64,000 nucleotides of DNA. Origin: Pseudomonas sp. RIT409. GTDB lineage: Bacteria > Pseudomonadota > Gammaproteobacteria > Pseudomonadales > Pseudomonadaceae. This document shows, in pieces, positions 8,318 to 17,162 of the stretch. The stretch is taken from contig NZ_QARE02000024.1 in NCBI RefSeq assembly GCF_003052515.2, forward strand, positions 1 through 64,000. The letters run 5' to 3'. A program made the translations under genes and the position numbers. The notes under the pieces were generated by a model. The model worked only from the letters and a program-made list of their open reading frames with translations. It made no database searches and was not told the DNA's origin. The stretch's first letter is position 1; each line of letters begins with the position of its first letter.

Positions 8318-9223
8318 TCAGGCCTGAACGCCGTATTCCTTCAACAGCATTTCCATCCAGTCCATGAACACCCGGCAGCGCTGGGGGACATGACGCCGGT
8401 GGGCGTACAGCAATGAAACCGGCATTGGCGCGGGTCGGAAATCGGTCAGGATTTCCACCAGTTCGCCTCGCTGCAACTGATACGCATGGGAGAGCTGCGG
8501 CACCTGAACGATGCCCAGCCCGCCGAGGCAGGCCGCTTCGTAGGCTTCGATGTAGTTGACTGTCACGCTGCAGGGCATGGTGACGAAATGGTCCTTGCCG
8601 TCGCGGTGGTATTCGAACTGCGCGGTGCTGGCCCCGAAGGTCGACACGTAGTTGATGAGGCGATGCCGTTGCAGTTCCTCCAGGGTGTGAGGCACGCCAA
8701 AGCGCTGGGCGTAGCTGGCGCTTACGCAGTTGATGATGCGAAATTGCCCGATATTGCGCGCCACCAGCGAGGTGTCGGGCAGTTCCCCGACCCGAACGAC
8801 GCAATCGAAGCCTTCGCGTACCAGATCGACACGCCGATCCGTGCTGCTGATTTCCACCTCGATCAAGGGGTGCCGGTCGAGGAATTCGCTCAGCCGAGGC
8901 ATGACCAGTCGCCGAGCGACCGCCGTCGGCATGTCCACTCGCAAACGGCCGGTGAGGGCAGCACTGTCCTGGCGAAACAGGCTTTCCAGCTCATCCATCT
9001 GCGCCAGCAGATCCTTGCTGCGTTCGTACAGCGCTTGCCCGTCCGGGGTGGTTTGGACCTTGCGCGTGGTGCGCAGCAGCAATCGGGTGCCCAGCAGTTG
9101 TTCCAGCGCGCGGACCTGCTCTGACACGCTGGAGCGCGGCAGCCCCAGCGCATCGCTGGCCAGGGTGAAACTGGAGAGTTCGGCGACCCGCACGAAGGTT
9201 TTCAGTAGATCGAGCTTGTTCAT
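8318..9223 (-). CDS. LysR-family transcriptional regulator
   Basis: A 301-residue protein with a standard N-terminal winged HTH (about residues 1-60: MNKLDLLKTFVRVAELSSF, then a recognition-helix region with RSSVSEQVRALEQLLG). The C-terminal effector domain starts near 90. It is divergently transcribed from an SDR gene with a 120-bp shared promoter region that contains a LysR-type dyad. That arrangement suggests it controls the SDR gene and itself. The inducer is unknown. Confidence 0.9.
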   Translation of the reverse strand: MNKLDLLKTFVRVAELSSFTLASDALGLPRSSVSEQVRALEQLLGTRLLLRTTRKVQTTPDGQALYERSKDLLAQMDELESLFRQDSAALTGRLRVDMPTAVARRLVMPRLSEFLDRHPLIEVEISSTDRRVDLVREGFDCVVRVGELPDTSLVARNIGQFRIINCVSASYAQRFGVPHTLEELQRHRLINYVSTFGASTAQFEYHRDGKDHFVTMPCSVTVNYIEAYEAACLGGLGIVQVPQLSHAYQLQRGELVEILTDFRPAPMPVSLLYAHRRHVPQRCRVFMDWMEMLLKEYGVQA

Positions 9224-9247
9224 GCAACGCCTCGATTGTTCGTTGGT

Positions 9248-9266
9248 TCCGATCAGTGCTGTCGGA
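9248..9266. promoter_or_regulatory. LysR-type dyad between regulator and SDR gene
   Basis: TCCGA-N9-TCGGA lies midway in the divergent intergenic region and fits the T-N11-A form of LysR binding sites. A wider inverted repeat, ATTGTTCG (9235-9242) with CGAACAAT (9293-9300), brackets it and may be part of the same operator. Confidence 0.5.
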
Positions 9267-9343
9267 TCAGACCCGTTTATTCAGTCCCGGTCCGAACAAT
9301 ACAGTGGGCATCACTGACTGCAAACACTCCATCGAGGTGAACC

Positions 9344-10102
9344 ATGAGCAACAAGATCGCAATCATCACCGGCGCCAGTCGCGGCTTGGGCAAGAGCACT
9401 GCGCTGCACCTGGCCCGCCAAGGCGTCCACATCATCGGCACCTATCACAGCCGCGAAGACGAGGCGCTCCAGGTTGCTGCACAAGTCGAGGCGCTGGGCG
9501 TCAAGGCGAAGATGCTGCAGCTCGATGTCGGCGACAGCAGCCGTTTCGATGCCTTCGCAAGTGAGGTCGCTGACGCGCTGGGCACGTATTTCAATGCCGA
9601 GCGCTTCGATTTTCTGGTGAACAATGCGGGCATTGGCCTCTACGCCAGTTGTGCGGAGACCACCGAGGCGCAATTCGATCAACTGATGAAGGTGCACTTC
9701 AAAGGCCCGTTCTTCCTGACCCAGAAACTGCTGCCGCTGATCGCGGACGGCGGACGGATCGTTAACCTGTCGTCAGGGCTGGCGCGCTTTTCGCCGGTGG
9801 GCTACGCCGCCTATGCGTCGATGAAAGGCGCCATCGAGGTCTGGACCCGCTACCTGGCGCAAGAGCTGGGCCCCCGCGGTATCACGGTCAACAGCTTGGC
9901 GCCCGGCGCGATCGAGACCGATTTCGGCGGCGGCACGGTGCGTGACAATGCGGACGTCAACGCCTGGGTGGCGGCGAACACGGCCATGGGGCGTGCCGGG
10001 CTGCCGGATGACATCGGTGCGGCCATCTCGATGTTGCTGGGCGAGGGCGGCCGCTGGATCACGGCACAACGGATCGAAGCGTCCGGCGGTATGTACGTCT
10101 GA
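9344..10102 (+). CDS. SDR-family oxidoreductase
   Basis: A 252-residue classical short-chain dehydrogenase. It has the coenzyme motif TGASRGLG near residue 10, NNAGIG in the middle, a catalytic serine in NLSSG and the active-site YASMK near 150. The end (GGRWITAQRIEASGGMYV) is typical of the class. The YHSRE segment after strand beta2 has an arginine that suits NADPH. The substrate is unknown. It is divergent from the LysR gene and convergent with the AEC transporter gene, with 30 bp between them. Confidence 0.9.
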   Translation: MSNKIAIITGASRGLGKSTALHLARQGVHIIGTYHSREDEALQVAAQVEALGVKAKMLQLDVGDSSRFDAFASEVADALGTYFNAERFDFLVNNAGIGLYASCAETTEAQFDQLMKVHFKGPFFLTQKLLPLIADGGRIVNLSSGLARFSPVGYAAYASMKGAIEVWTRYLAQELGPRGITVNSLAPGAIETDFGGGTVRDNADVNAWVAANTAMGRAGLPDDIGAAISMLLGEGGRWITAQRIEASGGMYV

Positions 10103-10132
10103 GGCGCCGGGTTGCGCCCGCCGTGATCCGGT

Positions 10133-11062
10133 TCATCCCCTGATGTAATAGATGCACAGCGACAGGGTGACCAGCGACCCCAGGGTAGACACCAGTATCG
10201 TGCTGGACACGACCGAAGCTTCGCGCTTGTAGTACTCGGCCAGCATGAACGGGCCGGTGCCCGTGGGCAGGGCGCTGAGCAGCAGGGCGCTGTTGGCCCA
10301 AAGCGGCGGCAGGTGGAAGACCTTGAACGCCAGGAACCACGTCAACAGCGGATGAACGATCAGCTTGAGCAGCACCAGCAGGCTCGTGCCGTGGCGCGGG
10401 CCTTGCTGTTCGTGCGCCAGGAACAATCCGAGGGACACCAGCGCGCAAGGCGTCGTCGCCGCGCCCAGCAGGCCGAGAAAGGTGTTCAGCGCGCCGGGCA
10501 GCGGGACCCCGGTCCACGCCCAGCAGGCGCCCAGGATCGGCGACACCACCAGGGGGTTTTTCGCCAGCGCGGCCAGCACCTTGAGCACGATACGGTGAAC
10601 ACGGGCCTCGCTCTGCAACCCGATCTCGACGCAGATCAGCGCGCAGCCGAACAACACGCACACCACGATCAAGGAGGCGATGAGCGCCGGCTCGAGACCG
10701 TTCTGACCGAGCACCATCACGCAGAGCGGAATGCCGATGTACCCCGTGTTGGCGTAGGAAGCACTCAAGGCATCGAGGCTGGCGTCGGCAAAATGCCCGG
10801 CTTTCTTGCGTCTGATCAAAAGGGCGATGACGAACAGCATCATGGTCGACAGGCTGAACACCGCAACGAACCCAGGGTGCCAGATCTGCTCCCACGTGGC
10901 CGTCGCTGTCGCGGTGAACAGCAGCGCCGGCAAGCATAACCACACCACCATGCGGTTGATCTCTGAAGCGGCGGTGGGGCCGAGACGACCCGTGCGACGG
11001 CACAGGTAACCGACCAGGATCAGGGCGAAGATGGGCAACAGCACGTTCAAAACGGAAGACAT
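10133..11062 (-). CDS. AEC-family (auxin efflux carrier-like) transporter
   Basis: ATG 11062 gives 309 residues (MSSVLNVLLPIFALILVGYL...). There are about ten hydrophobic segments in two five-helix halves. Central features of the family are visible: SASYANTGYIGIPL in the first half and LLSALPTGTGPFMLAEYY in the second. Characterised bacterial AEC proteins carry small carboxylates such as malate or malonate; the substrate here is not determinable. It appears monocistronic. Confidence 0.88.
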   Translation of the reverse strand: MSSVLNVLLPIFALILVGYLCRRTGRLGPTAASEINRMVVWLCLPALLFTATATATWEQIWHPGFVAVFSLSTMMLFVIALLIRRKKAGHFADASLDALSASYANTGYIGIPLCVMVLGQNGLEPALIASLIVVCVLFGCALICVEIGLQSEARVHRIVLKVLAALAKNPLVVSPILGACWAWTGVPLPGALNTFLGLLGAATTPCALVSLGLFLAHEQQGPRHGTSLLVLLKLIVHPLLTWFLAFKVFHLPPLWANSALLLSALPTGTGPFMLAEYYKREASVVSSTILVSTLGSLVTLSLCIYYIRG

Positions 11063-11291
11063 CGAATCTCGGCTCGGGCGTTTTCGAGAGAGCCTGTGTG
11101 AAGCGGTTCCCAGGCCGACTTCAAAAGGCGCGCGTAGATGCAGGCGGCCAAGAGTAAAGTCGGAAATCGTCAGCGTCCAACCTTTCCAGCCCGCGATACG
11201 CGAGCGCAATGGCGAGCCGGAGGGTTGGATGCATGATGTGCCGAGGGTCTGACGCGGTATGTCGCCCTCGGCGTGTGCTGCAGTCCGGATC

Positions 11292-12149
11292 TCAGTGCTG
11301 CAACGCTTCGGCTACGCTCGCGGACAGGGGCGTGGTGGCTCGGCCGATCAGCCTGCTCAGTTGGCGTCCCTCATCGAACAAGGCGCCCTGCGCGGTTGCC
11401 GTATCGGAGTTGGCGAGCAACTGTGCGAAACCCTCGGGTAAGCCAGCATTGAGCAGTGCCGCTTTGTACTCCGCTTCGGGCAGGTCGGTATAGACCACCG
11501 GTTTGCCCGCCTGACGCGCCACTTCAGCGGCGAACTCGCGCAGGGTAAAGGCCGTGTCGCCGGCCAGTTCGTAGGTCTTGCCCGCTTGGGGTTCGCTCGC
11601 TGTCAGCACCGCCACCGCTGCGGCGGCGTAGTCAGCTCGCGCCGCCGAGCTGATACGACCTTCACCGGCGCTGCCCAGGTGCACACCATGGGCGAGATCT
11701 CCCGGAATGCGCATCGTGTAGTTCTCGTGATACCAGCCGTTGCGCAGCAATACGGTCGGCACGCCGGACTCGGCCAGGGCAATTTCCGTCTCATGGTGTT
11801 CGGCGGCAAGGGCCAGCGGCGAAGTATCGGCCCGTAGCACGCTGGTGTAGGCCAACAGCTTCACGTCGGCGCGTTTGGCGGCTTCGATGACGGCCTTGTG
11901 TTGCGCGAGGCGCTGGCCCACTTCGCTGGATGAAATCAGCAGCACTTTTTCGGCGCCGACGAAGGCGCTGTCCAGCGTGTCTGGCTGGTTGTAGTCGGCC
12001 TTGCGCACCTCGATGCCCAGCGCGGCGAGGTCGGTGGCCTTTTCAGGGCTGCGCACCGCCGCGACGATGTGCGAGGCGGCCACTGTTTTCAGCAGCTGTT
12101 GGATAACCAGACGGCCCAGTTGGCCGGACGCACCGGTAATAACGATCAT
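11292..12149 (-). CDS. NmrA-type NAD(P)H:quinone oxidoreductase, QorB-like
   Basis: A 285-residue atypical SDR with the N-terminal GASGQLG dinucleotide motif (residues 6-12), no YxxxK catalytic pair, and the LLRNGWYHENY segment typical of YtfG/QorB proteins. These reduce quinones with NADPH. The divergent HxlR gene next door copies the ytfG/ytfH arrangement of E. coli, where the HxlR protein represses the reductase in response to electrophiles. That supports a role in quinone/aldehyde stress. Confidence 0.85.
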   Translation of the reverse strand: MIVITGASGQLGRLVIQQLLKTVAASHIVAAVRSPEKATDLAALGIEVRKADYNQPDTLDSAFVGAEKVLLISSSEVGQRLAQHKAVIEAAKRADVKLLAYTSVLRADTSPLALAAEHHETEIALAESGVPTVLLRNGWYHENYTMRIPGDLAHGVHLGSAGEGRISSAARADYAAAAVAVLTASEPQAGKTYELAGDTAFTLREFAAEVARQAGKPVVYTDLPEAEYKAALLNAGLPEGFAQLLANSDTATAQGALFDEGRQLSRLIGRATTPLSASVAEALQH

Positions 12150-12201
12150 GGGGATTTCCTTTCATCAGTGAGGAGGTGAATCCAGCATAAATCGCATGCT
12201 A

Positions 12202-12228
12202 ACCTTTAGTAAGTACGTACAAAAAGGT
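12202..12228. promoter_or_regulatory. Palindromic operator between qorB-like and hxlR genes
   Basis: The inverted repeat ACCTTT-N15-AAAGGT has the 8-bp palindrome GTACGTAC near its centre, in the short (86-bp) divergent spacer. Its size and place fit an HxlR-dimer operator overlapping both promoters; its right end is only 8 nt before the hxlR start. Confidence 0.55.
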
Positions 12229-12235
12229 AAGTGCA

Positions 12236-12658
12236 ATGAATGATATTGCCAGTGTGTCGTCCGAGAGCCGTTCGCTGCTTGAGCGCATTCGAGTCGGTGA
12301 AGTGTTGGCGCGGGACTGCCCGTCGAGGGAGATCCTCAATCATGTCTGCAGCCGCTGGGGCGTGCTGGTGCTGGTGGTCTTGCTGGATGGCATGCACCGC
12401 TTCAGCGAACTGCGGCGCAAGATCGGCGGGGTCAGCGAGAAAATGCTGTCCCAGACGTTGCAGAGCCTGGAGCAAGATGGGTTCATTGACCGCAGAGCTT
12501 TACCGGTGGTCCCGCCCCACGTCGAATACACCCTCACACCCATGGGCCGGGAAGTGGCGCTGCGGATCGATGGCCTGACCACATGGATCGAGCAGAACCT
12601 GCCGCGCATCCTGGCCGCCCGCGAAAACCGCACGGCCGATACCCTGTCGGATTCGTAA
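12236..12658 (+). CDS. HxlR-family transcriptional regulator
   Basis: A 140-residue protein with one winged HTH of the HxlR type. It has an N-terminal Cys (ARDCPSREIL, about residue 28), then RWGVLVLVVLLDG, FSELRRKIGGVSEKMLSQTLQSLEQDG and YTLTPMGRE. In YodB/QorR-type members the N-terminal Cys senses quinones and aldehydes by alkylation or disulfide formation. Since it sits opposite a QorB-like gene, it is the likely repressor of that gene. Confidence 0.88.
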   Translation: MNDIASVSSESRSLLERIRVGEVLARDCPSREILNHVCSRWGVLVLVVLLDGMHRFSELRRKIGGVSEKMLSQTLQSLEQDGFIDRRALPVVPPHVEYTLTPMGREVALRIDGLTTWIEQNLPRILAARENRTADTLSDS

Positions 12659-13056
12659 GCAGGGGCTGAGCAGGGGGCCGGTTCGAGTTTGGATGGAGCT
12701 GCCTCTGCTCGGGCCTCGCTTCCGTCACGCGGTCAGCGAGCGGCCGTCAAAAAAGATTCATCTGCACATCGTTGATGCGCCGACATGCCACACGCCTCCG
12801 TTTCTCCCTCGACTTGTCTAGCCCACGGGCCCGCCAGGCCGCCATGCACTGCGCAAAGGTCGGTCAGAGTCCTTTCCCACCTTGCGTCAAACGGTCAACG
12901 AACTGTTATCGGGTGGTCACCCACGGTTCATGGAACTGCCACACATCGGCTCTAAGGTCAGTCGCATCCAACGCCGCTCAGGACGGGCCGCACGGATCTG
13001 AAGTTCAGCCCTGGCCGCGCGCCAGCCCCTGACACGAGACTGACGAGAGACCCTCC
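12659..13056. other. Intergenic region upstream of the phn operon
   Basis: A 398-bp gap with no supported gene. It contains the promoter region of the phosphonate operon, including the Pho-box-like repeats at 12892-12920. No clear rho-independent terminator follows the HxlR gene. Confidence 0.6.
12892..12920 (+). promoter_or_regulatory. Pho-box-like PhoB binding site
   Basis: Three 7-mers, CGGTCAA, CTGTTAT and TGGTCAC, are spaced exactly 11 bp apart with 4-bp spacers, resembling the CTGTCAT-N4-CTGTCAT Pho box. A further GTCAA lies just upstream. The site is about 140 bp before phnC, as expected for a phosphate-starvation promoter. Confidence 0.55.
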
Positions 13057-13890
13057 ATGAACGCTGCTATCCACGTCGACCGCTTGAACAAGACATTCGC
13101 TCGCAAGACCGCTCTGGTTGACCTTGCGTTGTCTATACAACCCGGGGAAATGGTGGCACTGATCGGTGCTTCCGGGTCGGGAAAATCCACGCTGTTGCGT
13201 CACCTGGCAGGGTTGGCCTGCTGTGATCGCAGCCACGGCGGGACCGTTCGGGTGCTGGGGCGTGAAGTCCAGTCTGCCGGGCGGTTGAACGGCAAGGTCC
13301 GGCGGCTGCGCGCCGACATCGGCTATATCTTCCAGCAGTTCAATCTGGTCAACCGGCTCAGCGTGCTGGACAACGTACTGCTCGGTTGCCTGGGCCGCAT
13401 GCCGCGCTGGCGTGGCAGCCTGGCGCTGTTCAACGCCGAGGAGAAGGCGCGGGCCATGGCCAACTTGCAACGGGTCGGGCTGGCGGATCTTGCCGGGCAG
13501 CGAGCGTCCACCTTGTCTGGCGGCCAGCAACAGCGGGTGGCGATTGCCCGGGCGTTGACCCAGCAAGCGGACGTGATCCTGGCGGACGAGCCCATTGCTT
13601 CGCTGGACCCCGAGTCCGCACGCAAGGTCATGGACATTCTGGCCGATATCAATCGCCGCGATGGCAAGACCGTGGTCGTGACCCTGCATCAAGTGGACTA
13701 CGCCGTGCGCTATTGCCCTCGCGCCGTCGCCCTCAAGGGCGGCCGGATTCATTTCGACGGCCAGGGCGCCGACCTGAGCGCCGCATTCCTCAACGACCTT
13801 TATGGCGCCGATGCCGATGCCAGCCTGATGTTCGCCGATCAGGCCCGACACCCGGTGCCTGCGTCCCGGCTGATGCTGGCGCAGGCGTGA
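13057..13890 (+). CDS. phnC: Phosphonate ABC transporter ATP-binding protein
   Basis: A 277-residue ABC ATPase. It has Walker A GASGSGKST (37-45), the signature LSGGQQQR near 152 and Walker B VILADEP near 172, with the switch His in VVTLHQVD. It powers import of phosphonates through PhnE after capture by PhnD. It is the first gene of the phn operon and follows a Pho-box-like promoter, which places the operon under phosphate starvation control (inferred). Confidence 0.93.
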   Translation: MNAAIHVDRLNKTFARKTALVDLALSIQPGEMVALIGASGSGKSTLLRHLAGLACCDRSHGGTVRVLGREVQSAGRLNGKVRRLRADIGYIFQQFNLVNRLSVLDNVLLGCLGRMPRWRGSLALFNAEEKARAMANLQRVGLADLAGQRASTLSGGQQQRVAIARALTQQADVILADEPIASLDPESARKVMDILADINRRDGKTVVVTLHQVDYAVRYCPRAVALKGGRIHFDGQGADLSAAFLNDLYGADADASLMFADQARHPVPASRLMLAQA

Positions 13891-13940
13891 CCCAACCCAC
13901 CTTCAAGCTTGAACTCTCACCCACGTTTCAGGAGCTTTCC

Positions 13941-14945
13941 ATGTTGAACCGTATCGGTCACGTGTTCGCCTCTGTCGCTGTCGCTGCGGCCTGTCTGACA
14001 GGCACCGCGCATGCCGACGAGACCACGCTCAATTTCGGCATCATGTCCACCGAATCCTCGCAGAACCTGAAAAGCGTCTGGCAGCCGTTTCTCGACGACA
14101 TGTCGAGAAAAACCGGCCTGACCGTCAACGCCACCTTCGCCTCCGATTACGCCGGCCTGATCCAGGGCATGCGCTTCAACAAGGTGGATGTGGCCTGGCT
14201 CGGCAACAAGGCGGCCATGGAAGCAGTGGACCGTTCCGGCGGCGAAATCTTTGCGCAGACCGCTGCTGCCAATGGAGCGCCGGGTTACTGGAGCCTGATC
14301 ATCGCGCGCAAGGACAGCCCCATCAATTCCATCGACGACATGTTCAAGCACGCCAAGGAACTGACCTTTGGCAACGGTGACCCGAACTCCACCTCCGGTT
14401 ACCTGGTCCCGGGGTACTACGTCTTCGCCAAGAACCACGTCGATGCCGCGACCGCCTTCAAGCGCACCCTGAACTCCAGTCACGAAGTCAACGCCCTGAG
14501 CGTCGCCAAGGGGCAGCTGGATGTCGCGACCTTCAACACCGAAAGCATGGACCGGCTGGAAGTGACCCAACCTGAAAGCGCGGCAAAGCTCAAAGTGATC
14601 TGGAAGTCGCCCATCATCCCGGCCGACCCGATGGTCTGGCGCAAAGGCCTGTCCGACGCGACCAAGAACAGGATTCGTGATTTCTTCGCCCACTACGGCG
14701 ACACCGAGCAGGAGCAGGCCGTGTTGAAGAACATGCAAATGGGCCGATTCCTCAAATCCTCGGATGACCAGTTGCTGACCATTCGCCAGCTCGAACTGTT
14801 CAAGCAAAAAACCGAGACCCTCGCCAATACGAACCTCAGTGCCGACGAGAAGGCCAGCCGCCTGAAGGACATCGACGCGGGCCTGACGAAACTGCAGGAC
14901 CGTCTCTCCGAACTGGAAAAACAGAGCACCGCCAAGGCGGGCTGA
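13941..14945 (+). CDS. phnD: Phosphonate ABC transporter periplasmic binding protein
   Basis: The start is ATG 13941 (GGAGC Shine-Dalgarno), giving 334 residues with a Sec signal peptide ending near ...TGTAHA (about residue 24). The mature protein begins ETTLNFGIMSTESSQNLK and contains the GNGDPNSTSGYLVPGYYV ligand loop of PhnD proteins, which grips the phosphonate group. It lies 50 bp after phnC. Confidence 0.93.
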   Translation: MLNRIGHVFASVAVAAACLTGTAHADETTLNFGIMSTESSQNLKSVWQPFLDDMSRKTGLTVNATFASDYAGLIQGMRFNKVDVAWLGNKAAMEAVDRSGGEIFAQTAAANGAPGYWSLIIARKDSPINSIDDMFKHAKELTFGNGDPNSTSGYLVPGYYVFAKNHVDAATAFKRTLNSSHEVNALSVAKGQLDVATFNTESMDRLEVTQPESAAKLKVIWKSPIIPADPMVWRKGLSDATKNRIRDFFAHYGDTEQEQAVLKNMQMGRFLKSSDDQLLTIRQLELFKQKTETLANTNLSADEKASRLKDIDAGLTKLQDRLSELEKQSTAKAG

Positions 14946-15123
14946 AGGGCTGCGCGGGAGGGCTGACTTGCTCGGCAGTGGGCCAGTCGCCTCAATCATC
15001 ATCATCTTCGCGCTTTCGTTCGTCGGGCGACCCGAGCTCGCTGCTGCACCGCGCCGTGCTTTGCGCAGGGCGTAGGACAGCGCCGCGAGGGGGCGTCGAC
15101 GCAAGCGTCACGGGAATTCTGTC

Positions 15124-15912
15124 ATGAGCACGCACGCTGTATACGCTGACGCCGTCGGCAAACGCACCTGGCCGCAGTACCTGGGCTGGGGTTTGTTTCT
15201 CGCGATGATGGCCTGGGCCTGGCAGGGCGCAGAAATGAACCCGCTGGCCCTGTACCGCGATGCCGGCAACATGGCCACGTTTGCCGCCGACTTCTTTCCG
15301 CCGGACTTTCACGAATGGCGCGCTTATTTCAAGGAAATGCTGGTCACTGTGCACATCGCCTTGTGGGGCACCTTTCTGGCGATCGTCTGTTCGGTGCCGC
15401 TGGGTGTGCTGTGCGCTGAAAACATCACGCCCTGGTGGGTTCATCAGCCGCTGCGCCGGGTCATGGACGCCTTTCGCTCCATCAACGAAATGGTCTTCGC
15501 CATGCTGTTCGTGGTCGCCGTGGGGTTGGGGCCCTTCGCCGGGGTCCTCGCGCTGTGGATCAGCACCACCGGCGTGCTCGCCAAGCTGTTCGCCGAAGCC
15601 GTGGAAGCGATCGACCCGGGCCCGGTCGAAGGCGTGCGTGCCACCGGTGCCAGCGCCCTGCAGGAGGTGATCTTCGGTGTGATCCCGCAGGTATTGCCGC
15701 TGTGGATTTCCTACGCCCTGTACCGCTTCGAATCCAACGTCCGTTCGGCGACCGTGGTGGGCATGGTCGGCGCGGGCGGGATCGGCGTGATCCTGTGGGA
15801 AAACATCCGCGCTTTCCAATTCACCCAGACCTGTTCCGTGTTGCTGGTGATCATCGTGGTGGTGAGCGTCATCGACATCGGTTCCCAACGCCTGCGCAAG
15901 CAGTTCATCTAA
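15124..15912 (+). CDS. phnE: Phosphonate ABC transporter permease
   Basis: A 262-residue inner-membrane permease with about six hydrophobic helices. The ATPase-contact EAA loop (EAVEAIDPGPVEGVRATGASALQ...) is near 160-180. The gap after phnD is 178 bp, unusually long for this otherwise tight operon, and includes a GCGTCGACGC palindrome at about 15093-15102. The Shine-Dalgarno is weak. Both features could lower permease expression relative to the binding protein. Confidence 0.92.
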   Translation: MSTHAVYADAVGKRTWPQYLGWGLFLAMMAWAWQGAEMNPLALYRDAGNMATFAADFFPPDFHEWRAYFKEMLVTVHIALWGTFLAIVCSVPLGVLCAENITPWWVHQPLRRVMDAFRSINEMVFAMLFVVAVGLGPFAGVLALWISTTGVLAKLFAEAVEAIDPGPVEGVRATGASALQEVIFGVIPQVLPLWISYALYRFESNVRSATVVGMVGAGGIGVILWENIRAFQFTQTCSVLLVIIVVVSVIDIGSQRLRKQFI

Positions 15913-15950
15913 CGACTCGACAGGAGAGGGTGCGAACCCTTTTTTAAACC

Positions 15951-16655
15951 ATGCAGTTGTCTAGACAATCCGAGCCGGTCTACCGCGAACTCGCACAGAC
16001 CTTGCGCAATGAGTTGAACCGTTATGTTGCTGGCGAATTCCTGCCGGCCGAAACCCGCCTTGCGACCCGTTTCGACGTCAACCGGCACACGGTGCGCCGG
16101 GCCATCGACGAACTGGTGCGAGAGGGCTGTCTGCTGCGTCGCCAAGGCAAGGGCACGCAAGTGTTGGGGCGGCCGCTGGTATACCCGGTCGCGGCCGAGT
16201 CGGCCTACAGCCAGTCGCTGTCTGCCCTGGGCCATGGTGTCGAAGCGGTCCTGCTGCAACGGCGGGCCTGCGTCGCGACGCGCGAGGAAGCCGAACACCT
16301 GGGCCTCGCCGAACACGCGCCGTTGATCGAGTTGCAGACCTTGCGCCGTCTCGACGGCCAACCGGTCAGCCTGATCCGCCATCGCTTCTGCGCCAGCCGC
16401 ACGGAGCTGGTCGCCGATTACACCAGCGGTTCGGTGCGCCAGTACCTGGCGTCCCGCGGTCTGCCGTTGACCCGCACCTTCAGCCTGATCGGCGCACGGC
16501 TGCCCAGCCGTGAGGAGGCCAGCGTGCTGTTGATGCCGCGTCATCTGCCAGCGTTAACCGTGTTGACGCTGTCGCGCGATGCCGACGGCACGCCGGTGGA
16601 AATCGCCCACTCCACCAGCCGTTCGGATCGCTTCCAATACCAGATCGTCACCTGA
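15951..16655 (+). CDS. phnF: GntR/HutC-type regulator of phosphonate metabolism
   Basis: A 234-residue protein with a GntR winged HTH (residues about 10-75: YRELAQTLRNELNRYVAGEFLP..., RHTVRRAIDELVREG) and a HutC/UTRA-type effector domain. Its place between phnE and phnG is that of PhnF. The nearest Shine-Dalgarno (AGGAG) is more than 20 nt upstream of the ATG at 15951, so translation initiation may be weak or the start may lie slightly inside. It probably represses part of the operon in response to phosphonates. Confidence 0.88.
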   Translation: MQLSRQSEPVYRELAQTLRNELNRYVAGEFLPAETRLATRFDVNRHTVRRAIDELVREGCLLRRQGKGTQVLGRPLVYPVAAESAYSQSLSALGHGVEAVLLQRRACVATREEAEHLGLAEHAPLIELQTLRRLDGQPVSLIRHRFCASRTELVADYTSGSVRQYLASRGLPLTRTFSLIGARLPSREEASVLLMPRHLPALTVLTLSRDADGTPVEIAHSTSRSDRFQYQIVT

Positions 16656-16670
16656 CGGAGATGCACCGCC

Positions 16671-17162
16671 ATGACCACTTCGAAGGATGCTTCGATGACT
16701 GCTTCATCCCCCCCTTCGCTAACCGCCGAACAGACTGCGCGCCAACGCTGGATCGGTGTGCTGTCCCGGACTTCACGCGCCGATCTGTTGCCGTTCGAGG
16801 CGGCGTTGCGCGATGTCGATTACCAAGTGATTCGCGCCCCCGAAATCGGCATGGCCCTCGTCCGCGGACGCATGGGCGGCACGGGCGCGGCGTTCAACCT
16901 GGGTGAAATGACGGTCACCCGCTGCGTGCTGCGTCTGGCGGACGGTCGCACCGGCTACAGCTACCTCGCCGGGCGCGACAAGACCCACGCCGAGTTGGCC
17001 GCGCTGGTCGACGCGCATCTGCAAGGCCCGCAACAAGCTCACTGGCTCGCTGAACTGATCGAACCACTGGCGCAGGCCCAGGCTGAGCGCCGCTCCCGTG
17101 AAAACGCCGAAACCGCTGCGACCAAGGTGGACTTCTTCACTCTGGTCAGAGGAGAAAACTGA
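16671..17162 (+). CDS. phnG: C-P lyase core subunit PhnG
   Basis: A 163-residue small subunit of the phosphonate ribosyl-triphosphate-forming PhnGHIJ core. Family features include RQRWIGVLSRTSRADL, a GMALVRGRMGGTGAAFNLGEMTVTR-like core and GYSYLAGRDKTHAE. There is a 15-20-residue N-terminal extension over E. coli PhnG, and a second ATG at residue 9 is possible. The stop overlaps the phnH start by one base. Confidence 0.93.
   Translation: MTTSKDASMTASSPPSLTAEQTARQRWIGVLSRTSRADLLPFEAALRDVDYQVIRAPEIGMALVRGRMGGTGAAFNLGEMTVTRCVLRLADGRTGYSYLAGRDKTHAELAALVDAHLQGPQQAHWLAELIEPLAQAQAERRSRENAETAATKVDFFTLVRGEN

Noticed and set aside
12772..13032. An 86-codon frame before phnC
   Set aside because: It overlaps the Pho-box-like promoter region, has no ribosome site and no recognisable protein.
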